NCBI GenBank assembly: GCA_900315305.1
Contig: OMYS01000019.1
Coordinates: forward strand, 1-33,440
From: an uncultured Eubacteriales bacterium
GTDB lineage: Bacteria > Bacillota > Clostridia > Lachnospirales > Lachnospiraceae
Reading direction: 5' to 3'
DNA length: 33,440 nt
The position numbers and the translations under genes were made by a program. Below, one piece after another: positions 7,839-15,849 of this stretch. Every line of letters begins with the position of its first letter. Position 1 is the stretch's first letter. Below the pieces are notes generated by a model. It did no database searches, was not told the DNA's origin, and worked only from the letters and a program-made list of their open reading frames with translations.

Positions 7839-9074
7839 ATGAAACTGAAGAAGAAACTCATCAGTACAGCACTCTGTGCGACGATGGTCGGCGGACTTCT
7901 CGCCGGATGCGGCAGCGCATCATCGACAGGAAGCACGGCTGCAGGGTCAACAAAATCGATCGACAACAGCAAGATCACGATCGGCGTTTCGATCTGGTCT
8001 TCCACAGATGTCCTCGGTTCTCAGTGTAAGAAGGTTCTTGATGAGGCGGCCAAGGCACTCGGCGTCAATGTACAGTACGTCGACCAGGGACATGTATCTG
8101 AGAAGGTTACCGCTTCTGTCGAGACGCTCTGCGCGGCAGGATGCCAGGGCATCATCATCTGCAACTCTTCCGATACAGAGATGACATCCGCGATCAAGAC
8201 CTGCAATGACAACAAGGTTTATCTGGCACAGTTCTTCCGTATCATCAGCAAGGACAACAGCCCGGACATCTACAAGGCGGCTGAGCAGTCTGCTTACTAT
8301 GTAGGAGCTGTCCATGAGAACGAAGTTGAAAATGGTGAGAAGCTCGTTAAGATCCTTCTCGACAAGGGCGACAGAGACATCGGTCTGATCGGCTGGGAGC
8401 AGGGCGATGCAACATGGCTCGGCAGATACGAAGGTTATAAGAAGGGTGTTGAAGAGTGGAACAAGGATCATGCAGATGATCAGGCAAAGCTTTCTGAGCC
8501 GCAGTACGCAGGCACAACATCCGATGGCGGCGCAAAGGCTGCAAATGCTCTGATGAGCGCGGATCCGAATCTTGATGCGATCATCCCGGCAGGCGGCGGC
8601 GGAGACCCGCTTCTCGGCGCGATTTCCGCAATTGAAGCAGCCGGCAAGACAAAGGATATCGATGTTGTCTCCACAGACTTCCTCGATGATCTCGGCGACA
8701 GACTGCAGAATGGTTCCATGGCAGGTGAGTCCGGCGGTCACTACTGCGATCCGCTGTACGCGTTCATGATGGTCTACAACGCCATCAAGGGTACGAACGG
8801 GTTTACAGATTTCTCCGGAAAGTTTGATGAGATCGAGTTCCCGTATCTGTATGTTTCATCTCCGGATGACTACGCAGAGTACCAGAAATATTTCGTTGAC
8901 CAGCTTCCGTATACAGATGATGAGATGGTGGCGCTGTCAAATGAAAACTTCGATGCTCTGAAGAAGTCAGCGGAGTCGCTGTCCATCGAGGACGCGGCAC
9001 AGCGAGCAGGCGGCGGTTCGACCGGAAGCATCGTGACATCAGCAAGCTCCGGTGTGACATCGGCAGCTTCCTGA
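7839..9074 (+). CDS. sugar ABC transporter substrate-binding lipoprotein
   Basis: A 411-residue lipoprotein with a type II signal peptide: MKLKKK, a hydrophobic core, then the lipobox LLAGC with the modified cysteine at C24. The mature part has the ribose-binding-protein (periplasmic-binding/LacI sensor) fold signature, starting ITIGVSIWSSTDVLGSQCKK and including GCQGIIICNSSDTEM and the ligand-site-like ALMSADPNLDAIIPAGGGGD. ATG at 7839 is supported by AAGGAGG at 7826-7832 and by the signal peptide; earlier in-frame codons would hide it. It is the first gene of the arabinose operon and presumably captures L-arabinose or an arabinose-containing oligosaccharide outside the membrane (inference from araA, araR and a ribulokinase downstream). 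The C-terminal tail is Ser/Gly/Thr-rich and probably flexible. Confidence 0.9.
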   Translation: MKLKKKLISTALCATMVGGLLAGCGSASSTGSTAAGSTKSIDNSKITIGVSIWSSTDVLGSQCKKVLDEAAKALGVNVQYVDQGHVSEKVTASVETLCAAGCQGIIICNSSDTEMTSAIKTCNDNKVYLAQFFRIISKDNSPDIYKAAEQSAYYVGAVHENEVENGEKLVKILLDKGDRDIGLIGWEQGDATWLGRYEGYKKGVEEWNKDHADDQAKLSEPQYAGTTSDGGAKAANALMSADPNLDAIIPAGGGGDPLLGAISAIEAAGKTKDIDVVSTDFLDDLGDRLQNGSMAGESGGHYCDPLYAFMMVYNAIKGTNGFTDFSGKFDEIEFPYLYVSSPDDYAEYQKYFVDQLPYTDDEMVALSNENFDALKKSAESLSIEDAAQRAGGGSTGSIVTSASSGVTSAAS

Positions 9075-9122
9075 CGGTCGAAGCATAATAACTCTGTTTT
9101 TCATGTGAATATACTCCCTCTG

Positions 9123-9157
9123 AGGTGGCCGGTATCGCGCGGCGGTACCGGCCACCT
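9123..9157 (+). terminator. intercistronic hairpin between binding protein and permease
   Basis: AGGTGGCCGGTA (9123-9134) pairs perfectly with TACCGGCCACCT (9146-9157); the stem can extend inward by three more pairs. No T-run follows. Such hairpins after a binding-protein gene commonly protect the upstream mRNA or partly terminate, giving more binding protein than membrane subunits. Confidence 0.55.
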
Positions 9158-9207
9158 TCAGTCAGATCGAACTTGTGAATACAACTTTTTAAAATGAGGT
9201 AAATGGT

Positions 9208-10191
9208 ATGGGTTCTTCTGCAAAAACAGCAGCCGGTCCGGCGACCGGACGCAAAAAGATCTCGGGTGCAGCGAAGGGATACCTGATTCTGTTCCTTCTC
9301 GTCTTTGCGGCCTGGGCAGTCTTCAAGATTATAACGCCCCATAATTTCGGATCTCCGGCGAATCTTCTTTCATATTTCCAGTCCGGACTTCTTGCGGCGA
9401 CCGGTGCGATTGGCTTTTACTTCGTCATGGTTATGGGCATGTTCGATTTTTCCATTGGCGCGAACATTGTCCTCTCCGCGATTGTCGGCTGCGTCCTTGC
9501 GAACCGCTTCGGCATGGGATATGCCGGACTGATTATCGGCGCTCTGGTGACCGGTACGATCGTCGGCTTCTGCAACGGCTTCTTCTATACAAAGCTTCGC
9601 ATTCCGTCCATGATCGTCACGACGGGTCTTGCTCTGATTTACGAATCCCTTGCGAACTACGTGGCAGGAGGCACGGAGCAGACACTTGCGTCAAATATGA
9701 GATGGTTCGGTTCGATGGCCGGATCCATTGTTCTTGCAGCGATCGCGTTTGTTGTTGCCTTCATCCTTCTTAAATACACAAAGCTTGGTACCTACACCTA
9801 CGCAATCGGGTCAAATGAATATGTTGCGAAGAACATGGGTATTAACTGCGATAAGTACAAGCTGATTGCATTTATGGTATCCGGTGCATTCTTTGGAGCT
9901 GAGGCGGTCCTCTCAATTTCCTACGGCTCTTCGATGGTCGCGGTCACGGGCATGAGCTCGATGAGCCGGAACTTCGTTCCGACCATGGGCTGCTTCTTCG
10001 GACTTGCATTTAAGAAATATGGTATTCCGCTTCAGGCTATTATCATCGGTGAATTTTTCGTCAACATTATCTTTTATGGCTTTATCGCCCTCGGAGCACC
10101 GACAGCTATTCAGGACGTTATCACGGGTCTCGCGCTGCTGGTCATCATCACTCTGACGACGAAGGCACGCAAGGGTGAAATCGTCAAGTAA
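9208..10191 (+). CDS. sugar ABC transporter permease (RbsC-like), first copy
   Basis: A 327-residue integral membrane protein of the branched-chain/ribose permease family (RbsC/AraH type). Features are an N-terminal helix, the segment FYFVMVMGMFDFSIGANIVLSAIVG with the family's conserved acidic turn (G-x-F-D-x-S-x-G), GFCNGFFYTKLRIPSMIVTTGLALIYE, and the late YTYAIGSNEYVAKNMGINCDKYK loop expected to touch the ATPase. GAGGT at 9196-9200 precedes the ATG. It lies 133 bases after the binding protein and 18 bases before the ATPase gene. A different permease gene follows the ATPase, so the membrane channel is probably a heterodimer. Confidence 0.9.
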   Translation: MGSSAKTAAGPATGRKKISGAAKGYLILFLLVFAAWAVFKIITPHNFGSPANLLSYFQSGLLAATGAIGFYFVMVMGMFDFSIGANIVLSAIVGCVLANRFGMGYAGLIIGALVTGTIVGFCNGFFYTKLRIPSMIVTTGLALIYESLANYVAGGTEQTLASNMRWFGSMAGSIVLAAIAFVVAFILLKYTKLGTYTYAIGSNEYVAKNMGINCDKYKLIAFMVSGAFFGAEAVLSISYGSSMVAVTGMSSMSRNFVPTMGCFFGLAFKKYGIPLQAIIIGEFFVNIIFYGFIALGAPTAIQDVITGLALLVIITLTTKARKGEIVK

Positions 10192-10209
10192 TCGGAGGAG
10201 GAACGGATT

Positions 10210-11715
10210 ATGTCAAATGAAGTCAGACTCGAGGTGCAGGACGTAAGCAAGACCTTCGGCATCACGAAGGCAGTCCAGCACGTCTCAGAGAAATTTTATA
10301 AAGGCGAAATTCACGCGCTGATCGGTGAGAACGGATCCGGAAAATCCACGCTGACCAATATGCTGACCGGTATTTACACGAAGGACAGCGGAAAGTTCAT
10401 TCTCGACGGCGTTGAAGTAAATGCAAAGAATCAGGTCGACGCGAATAATCACGGAATCGCAATCATCGTTCAGGAGCTCGGAACGCTCGATGGCCTGACC
10501 GTCGCGGACAACATCTTCCTCGGTCACGAGGATCTGTTCGTCAAGCACGGCATCAAGAACACGGGCGCGATGAACAAGAAGGCAAATGAACTGCTGAAGC
10601 AGTACGGCTTTGACCGGATCAAGGCTTCGGACTATGTCGATGATTATAATTTCGAGGACAGAAAGCTCGTCGAGATCGTTAAGTCCACATACTTCAAGCC
10701 GAAGGTACTGGTTGTCGATGAGACGACGACAGCGCTCTCACAGGAAGGTCGTGAGGAGCTCTACAAGGTCATGAACCAGGTCAGGGACTATGGCGGAACG
10801 GTGATTTTCATTTCCCATGACCTGCCGGAGGTACTCGAAAAATCAGACCGGATCACAATTCTTCGCGATGGCGTCTACATCGGCTGTGTGAAGAGCAGTG
10901 ATGTGACAGAAAATGACCTGAAGCGTCTCATGGTCGGCCGTGAGGTGACAGGTGATTACTACAGAGCCGATTATGGTGAGCCGGTCTCGAAGGAAGTGAC
11001 ACTGTCTGTAAAGAATGTTACAGTTCCGGGCAAGATTGAGGATGTCTCATTTGACCTCCATAAGGGCGAGATCCTTGGCTTTGGCGGTCTGTCTGAATCC
11101 GGTATGCATGAGGTCGGCAAGGCTATCTTCGGAGCTTCTTACGACAGAACCGGTACGGTTACACTGGCCGACGGAACGCAGATCAATGATATTCCGACGG
11201 CAATCAAGCACAGCATCGCCTATACATCTAAGGACCGTGACAACGAGTCAGTTGTCATGAATCAGAGCATCGGCGACAACATCGTTCTCCCGTCTCTCGA
11301 CGACCTTGGCATTGGACCGCTGAAAATTCAGAGTGACAAGAAGCTGAAGGCGTTCGCAGAGAAGTACGCGAAGGAGCTCTCCGTCAAGATGGTCGATACA
11401 AACCAGTTCGTATCTGAGCTCTCCGGCGGAAATAAGCAGAAGGTTGTTCTGGCTCGCTGGGTAGGAAAAGATTCCGATATCGTCGTTCTGGACAGCCCGA
11501 CGCGAGGCATTGATATCAAGGTCAAGCAGGATATCTATCAGCTCATGAATCAGATGCGGAAGAACGGAAAGTCGATCATCATGATCTCCGAGGAGCTCAT
11601 GGAGCTGATCGGTATGTGCGACCGCATCATCATCATGAAGGATGGAAAGATCAGCGGCGAGCTGGAAAGACGCCGGGATCTCAGTGAAAACGATCTGATC
11701 GCAAGCATGGTATGA
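10210..11715 (+). CDS. sugar ABC transporter double ATPase (RbsA/AraG-like)
   Basis: A 501-residue protein with two ABC ATPase domains that powers sugar uptake at the inner face of the membrane. Domain 1 has Walker A GENGSGKST (39-47), Walker B VLVVDET with the catalytic Glu E171, and the switch His in IFISHDLPEV, but its signature is replaced by NFEDRKLVEIV. Domain 2 has a degenerate Walker A (GGLSESGMHEVGK), an intact signature LSGGN (404-408), and Walker B VVLDSPTRG in which the usual Glu is Ser (S429). Thus one composite ATP site (Walker A/B of domain 1 with the signature of domain 2) is intact and the other is not. Ribosome binding site GGAGGAGG precedes the ATG. It is flanked by two permease genes. 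Confidence 0.92.
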   Translation: MSNEVRLEVQDVSKTFGITKAVQHVSEKFYKGEIHALIGENGSGKSTLTNMLTGIYTKDSGKFILDGVEVNAKNQVDANNHGIAIIVQELGTLDGLTVADNIFLGHEDLFVKHGIKNTGAMNKKANELLKQYGFDRIKASDYVDDYNFEDRKLVEIVKSTYFKPKVLVVDETTTALSQEGREELYKVMNQVRDYGGTVIFISHDLPEVLEKSDRITILRDGVYIGCVKSSDVTENDLKRLMVGREVTGDYYRADYGEPVSKEVTLSVKNVTVPGKIEDVSFDLHKGEILGFGGLSESGMHEVGKAIFGASYDRTGTVTLADGTQINDIPTAIKHSIAYTSKDRDNESVVMNQSIGDNIVLPSLDDLGIGPLKIQSDKKLKAFAEKYAKELSVKMVDTNQFVSELSGGNKQKVVLARWVGKDSDIVVLDSPTRGIDIKVKQDIYQLMNQMRKNGKSIIMISEELMELIGMCDRIIIMKDGKISGELERRRDLSENDLIASMV

Positions 11716-11738
11716 CGATTCTTTTATGGAGGTAACAT

Positions 11739-12716
11739 ATGAATAACAAGGCAAAGACAGCTGAACTGAGCAAAGATGAGCAGCTGAAGAAAGCCTCTAC
11801 GATGGCAGCGGTCCGTGCCATGCTGCCGATCATCGGACTGGTTCTCATTTTTATCTGGTTTAATTTCCGCACGGGCGGTCGAATGATCAGTAACCTGTCC
11901 CTGGCGCTCTCATCGGTCTATTCACTGATGATCGCATCGACCGGCGTATTCTTCATCATGACGATGGGTGGTCTTGATTTTTCGCAGGGCTCAATCCTCG
12001 GTATTGCATCTATTGTCATCTGCTATGTATCACAGAAAGCGCCGATTCCGGTTGCAATTATCAGCGGTATCGCAGCAGGTGCTGCAATCGGTGCGATCAA
12101 CGGTTTCTTCTATGTCAACCGCAAGATCAAATCCTTTATCGTCACGATCTGCACAATGTTCCTGTTCCGCGGAATTATTAAGTATCTGACATCGAAGGCA
12201 CCGGTAACCGGCAGTGCATCTCTGTCGCTCTTCTACGATACAGTTCCGATCAAGCTCGGATGCATGCTTCTTGTCGTCGCAATCGGATTCTTCTTCTTCC
12301 GTTTTACGAAATTCGGAACATATCTCAAGGCAATCGGCGCGGGCGAGAAGGCAGCAAAATATGCAGGTATCCGCACAGACCGCATGAAGTTCCTGATCTA
12401 CATCCTCTCAGGCGCGATCACAGGCTTTGCGGCATTTGTATCGGTCCTTCACACTGGTTCCGTTACGTCCTCGGGCGGCAATCAGCTCGAGACACAGATC
12501 CTGATCGCGCTGGTTCTCGGCGGCATGCCGATTTCCGGTGGCGCAAAGGTCCGCTTTGAAAACATCATTGTCGGCTCTCTGCTTTACACAGTTCTGCAGT
12601 CCGGCCTCACAATGATCGGCTACACGACACAGACCATGCAGCTCATCGAGGGCGTGATCTTCCTCGCATTTGTCTACATTTTCGCAGATCGTCAGTCTCT
12701 GTCGGTCATCAAATAA
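11739..12716 (+). CDS. sugar ABC transporter permease (RbsC-like), second copy
   Basis: A 325-residue permease of the same family as the one at 9208 but clearly different in sequence. The conserved region reads FFIMTMGGLDFSQGSILGIASIV, with GAINGFFYVNRKIKSFIVTICTMFLFRG after it, and the loop TYLKAIGAGEKAAKYAGIRTDRMK corresponds to the ATPase-facing loop. The C-terminal half carries ALVLGGMPISGGAKVRFENIIVGSLL, a typical RbsC segment. A good site GGAGGT lies before the ATG, 23 bases after the ATPase stop. With the first permease it probably forms a heterodimeric channel. The operon continues into araA after repeat copy 1. Confidence 0.9.
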   Translation: MNNKAKTAELSKDEQLKKASTMAAVRAMLPIIGLVLIFIWFNFRTGGRMISNLSLALSSVYSLMIASTGVFFIMTMGGLDFSQGSILGIASIVICYVSQKAPIPVAIISGIAAGAAIGAINGFFYVNRKIKSFIVTICTMFLFRGIIKYLTSKAPVTGSASLSLFYDTVPIKLGCMLLVVAIGFFFFRFTKFGTYLKAIGAGEKAAKYAGIRTDRMKFLIYILSGAITGFAAFVSVLHTGSVTSSGGNQLETQILIALVLGGMPISGGAKVRFENIIVGSLLYTVLQSGLTMIGYTTQTMQLIEGVIFLAFVYIFADRQSLSVIK

Positions 12717-12733
12717 TTCTAAAAATAATAACT

Positions 12734-12884
12734 ATTCAGCATCCCAGACTCGGAACGCTTCGCGTTCCTCGTTGCGGGCAGACAGAGCGGCTTCGCCGCT
12801 TGTCCTCCCTTGAAAAACTTCTGAAACCGTTCTGCGAGCAAGCTCTCCGACCGGATTTCATCAGTTTTCCAAGGGATGCTGAAT
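12734..12884 (+). repeat. structured intergenic repeat, copy 1 (forward)
   Basis: A 151-base element bounded by the perfect inverted repeat ATTCAGCATCCC / GGGATGCTGAAT. Inside are hairpin GGAACGC-TTC-GCGTTCC, hairpin AGCGGC-TTC-GCCGCT, and a long imperfect stem between CCCTTGAAAAAC and GTTTTCCAAGGG. Near-identical copies lie at 14358-14508 (reverse) and 15674-15825 (forward). In this copy the GGGC-GACA / TGTC-GCCC arms flanking the second hairpin have decayed. It fills the gap between the second permease and araA and should be transcribed with both. Confidence 0.85.
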
Positions 12885-12915
12885 AATTACAAAATCTCAG
12901 AAAAGGAGAATGGGT

Positions 12916-14352
12916 ATGGAGAAGTTATATTTTATCCCCGGCAGCCAGGACCTCTATGGTGAAGCCTGCCTGAAGCAGGTCGCGGCGGACGTCGCTGAGA
13001 TGGTTGCATTTTTAAATGAGAAGCTGAAGGGCACGATTGTGATCGAGCAGCTGCCGACGGTCGAGACGTCGGAGATCTGCCTGAAGGACATGCGCCGCGT
13101 CCAGGACGACGATGACTGCGTCGGCGTCATCACATGGATGCACACATTTTCACCGGCCAAGATGTGGATCAAGGGCCTGCAGGAGCTCAGAAAGCCGCTC
13201 CTTCATCTGCACACGCAGGCAAATGAGAAGCTTCCGTACGACGCGATTGATATGGACTTCATGAACCTCAATCAGGCGGCGCACGGTGACCGCGAGTTCG
13301 GTTTCATCCTCGCAAAGCTTCATGTCCCGCATGAGGTTGTCGCCGGCTACTACAGACACGACGATGTCGTGGAGAAGATCCGCAAATTCGCGCAGGTCGC
13401 GAAAGCGATCGGTCTCTCCCACAGAATGAGAGTCGCGACCTTCGGCAACAACATGCGCGATGTCGCAGTCACGGACGGCAACCGTCTGGAGTGCGAGATC
13501 AAGTACGGCTGGGAGATCAAGTACTGGGGCATCGGCGAGATCGCGGACCTTGCAAAGGAAGCGACCGACGAAGAGGTCGATGCGAAGATGGCCGAGTACG
13601 AGAGCAAGTACACGATGGCGACGGACAATATCGACGCCGTGCGCACACAGGCGAGATATGAGGTTGCCTTTGACAAGTTCATTGCGGCCAACAAATGCAG
13701 TGCCTTCACGGATAATTTCCAGGACCTCCACGGCCTTGATCAGCTGCCGGGCATCGCGGCTCAGAACCTCATGGCGAAGGGCATCGGCTTCGGCCCCGAA
13801 GGCGACTACAAGATCGCTGCATTTTCCGCAGTCCTCATGAAGATGGCAGAGGGCCGGAAGGGCGCGACAGGCTTCATCGAGGATTACACCTATGATCTCA
13901 CACCGGGACAGGAGGTCGAGCTCGCATCGCATATGCTCGAGGTTCCGGCATCCTTCGCGGCAACTAAGCCGGAGATTCAGGTCCATCCGCTCGGAATCGG
14001 CGGCAAGGCAGATCCGGCGCGTCTTGTCTTCGATGGCGTGACGGGCGATGGCATCCAGGTGACGCTCATCGATCTCGGCGATCATTTCCGGATCGTCTGC
14101 GCGGATGTCGAGCTTGTGAAGCAGCCGCTGCCGATGCCGAAGCTTCCGGTTGCGCGGATCATGTACCGCCACAAGCCGAACTTTGAGATCGGAACCGCTG
14201 CATGGTGCTATGCGGGCGGCGCGCATCACAGCGTCATTTCAACAGCTCTGAATCGCGCTGATATCGAGATGTTCGCGCGGCTCACGGGTACAGAGCTCGT
14301 GACGATCGGCGATGACACGACAGAAGAGGACCTCCGCAGATTTACGATCTGA
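12916..14352 (+). CDS. araA: L-arabinose isomerase
   Basis: A 478-residue enzyme that converts L-arabinose to L-ribulose in the cytoplasm using Mn2+. The start MEKLYFIPGSQDLYGE is diagnostic. Metal and catalytic residues equivalent to E. coli E306, E333, H350 and H450 are visible at E295 (GPEGDYK), E322 (IEDYTYDL), H339 (SHMLEV) and H437 or H438 (GGAHHSV). The length fits the family. ATG at 12916 is preferred to ATG at 12910 because AAGGAG at 12903-12908 would be only 1 base from the latter but 7 from the former. It follows the arabinose transporter genes and precedes araR, with structured repeats on both sides. Confidence 0.97.
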   Translation: MEKLYFIPGSQDLYGEACLKQVAADVAEMVAFLNEKLKGTIVIEQLPTVETSEICLKDMRRVQDDDDCVGVITWMHTFSPAKMWIKGLQELRKPLLHLHTQANEKLPYDAIDMDFMNLNQAAHGDREFGFILAKLHVPHEVVAGYYRHDDVVEKIRKFAQVAKAIGLSHRMRVATFGNNMRDVAVTDGNRLECEIKYGWEIKYWGIGEIADLAKEATDEEVDAKMAEYESKYTMATDNIDAVRTQARYEVAFDKFIAANKCSAFTDNFQDLHGLDQLPGIAAQNLMAKGIGFGPEGDYKIAAFSAVLMKMAEGRKGATGFIEDYTYDLTPGQEVELASHMLEVPASFAATKPEIQVHPLGIGGKADPARLVFDGVTGDGIQVTLIDLGDHFRIVCADVELVKQPLPMPKLPVARIMYRHKPNFEIGTAAWCYAGGAHHSVISTALNRADIEMFARLTGTELVTIGDDTTEEDLRRFTI

Positions 14353-14357
14353 TTATG

Positions 14358-14508
14358 TTTCAGCACCCCTTGGAAAACTGACGAGATCCGGACGGAGAGC
14401 TTGCTCGCCGGACGGTTTCTGAAGTTTTCCAAGGGGCGGACAAGCGGCGAAGCCGCTCTGTCCGCCCACAACGAGGAATGCGAAGCATTCCGAGTCTGGG
14501 TGCTGAAT
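14358..14508 (-). repeat. structured intergenic repeat, copy 2 (reverse)
   Basis: A 151-base reverse-oriented copy of the element at 12734-12884. Relative to the other copies it keeps pairing by paired changes: the first hairpin is GGAATGC-TTC-GCATTCC, where a C-G pair has become T-A. The stem CCCCTTGGAAAAC / GTTTTCCAAGGGG is perfect, and GGGCGGACA / TGTCCGCCC is perfect. It lies between araA and araR. Confidence 0.85.
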
Positions 14509-14569
14509 TGTTACCTGATTATTAAGTCCATATCATGGGATGGAGCGTGCAACAAGAAGGAGGGACAGG

Positions 14570-15655
14570 ATGGGATCGCAGCCGAAATACCAGGAGGTTA
14601 TTCGCTGGGTAAAGCAAAATATCGCGGAAGGAACGCTGCGCTACGGTGACCGCATGCCCTCTGAAAATGAACTGAGCGAGAGGTTCGGCCTGAGCCGCCA
14701 GACAATCCGCCACGCGACGGGGGAGCTTGTCAATGAGGGCGTGATTACGCGCGTCCAGGGAAGCGGCACCTACATCGGCGGCAATTACGCGCCTGCGCGG
14801 CAGGAGCGGTACATGAACATCGCCGTGGTCAGTACATTTTATGAGAGCTACATCTTTCCGCCGATTCTGAAGGGCATCGAGAAGGAGCTGTCGCGCAAGG
14901 GCTATGCGATGCAGGTTTCATTTACCGACAACAAGGTGACAAATGAAGGAAAGATCCTGCAAAGTCTCATCGAGAAGGACAATATCGACGGACTTATCAT
15001 CGAGCCGTCGAAGAGCGCGCTGCCGAATCCGAACATCCATTATTACAAGGAGCTGATGGAAAAGCATGTGCCGATTCTGTTCTTTAATGCATCCTATCGG
15101 GAGCTGAATCTTCCCTGCGTGCGCATTGATGACCGGGACACGTTCCGGCAGGCGACGGAGCTTCTCATTGAAAATGGCCACCGGCAGATCGGTGCGGTTC
15201 TGAAGCTCGACGACATGCAGGGCCATCTCCGCTATGCGGGCTTTATGGACGCGATTCTGAAGGCGGGCATTCATTATGATCCGTCGCACATTGTCTGGCA
15301 GGACACGGTCGGCGTGAACCACCCGGGGGATATGGCGGATTATCTGTTTAAGCGGCTCGCCGGCTGTACGGCGGTCGTCTGCTACAACGATCAGGTCGCG
15401 ATGGACTTCATCAATCTTGCCTATCAGCGGGGCATCCGCGTGCCGGAGGACATCAGCGTCGTCGGTGTCGATGATTCGAATCTTGCGAGTATCTGCCGCG
15501 TGCCGTTTACGTCGTTTCCTCATCCGAAGACGGCTCTCGGCGCGAAGGTGGCCGACAATATGATGAAAATGATCGACAACCCGGATTTTGACGGGAATTT
15601 CATTTTCCGGACAAAGCCGGTGATGAGGCAGTCCGTGAAGAAGCTGGAGACGTGA
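14570..15655 (+). CDS. araR: AraR-like arabinose repressor (GntR DNA-binding domain, LacI-type sensor)
   Basis: A 361-residue regulator, almost the length of B. subtilis AraR (362). The N-terminal 70 residues are a GntR winged helix (YGDRMPSENELSERFGLSRQTIRHATGELVNEG then VQGSGTYIGG). The rest is a LacI/GalR-type sugar-binding domain (MNIAVVSTFYESYIFPPILKGIE, DGLIIEPSKSALPNP, GHRQIGAVLKLDD, DISVVGVDDSNLA). In AraR this architecture binds L-arabinose and then releases its operators. ATG at 14570 is chosen from AAGAAGGAGGG at 14554-14563; an ATG at 14540 lacks a site. It is encoded inside the operon it probably controls, giving negative feedback. Candidate operators are at 7521-7618 and 7785-7800. 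Confidence 0.9.
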   Translation: MGSQPKYQEVIRWVKQNIAEGTLRYGDRMPSENELSERFGLSRQTIRHATGELVNEGVITRVQGSGTYIGGNYAPARQERYMNIAVVSTFYESYIFPPILKGIEKELSRKGYAMQVSFTDNKVTNEGKILQSLIEKDNIDGLIIEPSKSALPNPNIHYYKELMEKHVPILFFNASYRELNLPCVRIDDRDTFRQATELLIENGHRQIGAVLKLDDMQGHLRYAGFMDAILKAGIHYDPSHIVWQDTVGVNHPGDMADYLFKRLAGCTAVVCYNDQVAMDFINLAYQRGIRVPEDISVVGVDDSNLASICRVPFTSFPHPKTALGAKVADNMMKMIDNPDFDGNFIFRTKPVMRQSVKKLET

Positions 15656-15673
15656 GGGACAGAAAAAGCAGCT

Positions 15674-15825
15674 GTTCAGCACCCCAGACTCGGAACGCTT
15701 TGCGTTCCTCGTTGCAGGCGGACAGAGCGGCTTCGCCGCTTGTCCGCCCCTCGGAAAACTTCTGAAACCGTCCGGCGAGCAGGCTCTCCGTCCGGATTTC
15801 ATCAGTTTTCTGAGGGGCGCTGAAT
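15674..15825 (+). repeat. structured intergenic repeat, copy 3 (forward)
   Basis: A 152-base forward copy between araR and the ribulokinase gene. The first hairpin is GGAACGC-TTT-GCGTTCC; the second AGCGGC-TTC-GCCGCT is framed by GGCGGACA / TGTCCGCC. The long stem reads CCCCTCGGAAAAC / GTTTTCTGAGGGG, where T-A of copy 2 has become C-G, again preserving pairing. The right end GGGGCGCTGAAT has one mismatch to the left end GTTCAGCACCCC. Confidence 0.85.
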
Positions 15826-15849
15826 AATTACATAACAAGGGGGATTACT

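Noticed and set aside
12734..12884. Repeat copy 1 as a simple rho-independent terminator before araA
   Set aside because: No T-run follows, both orientations occur between genes of the same operon, and its complex fold is shared with copies in other contexts.
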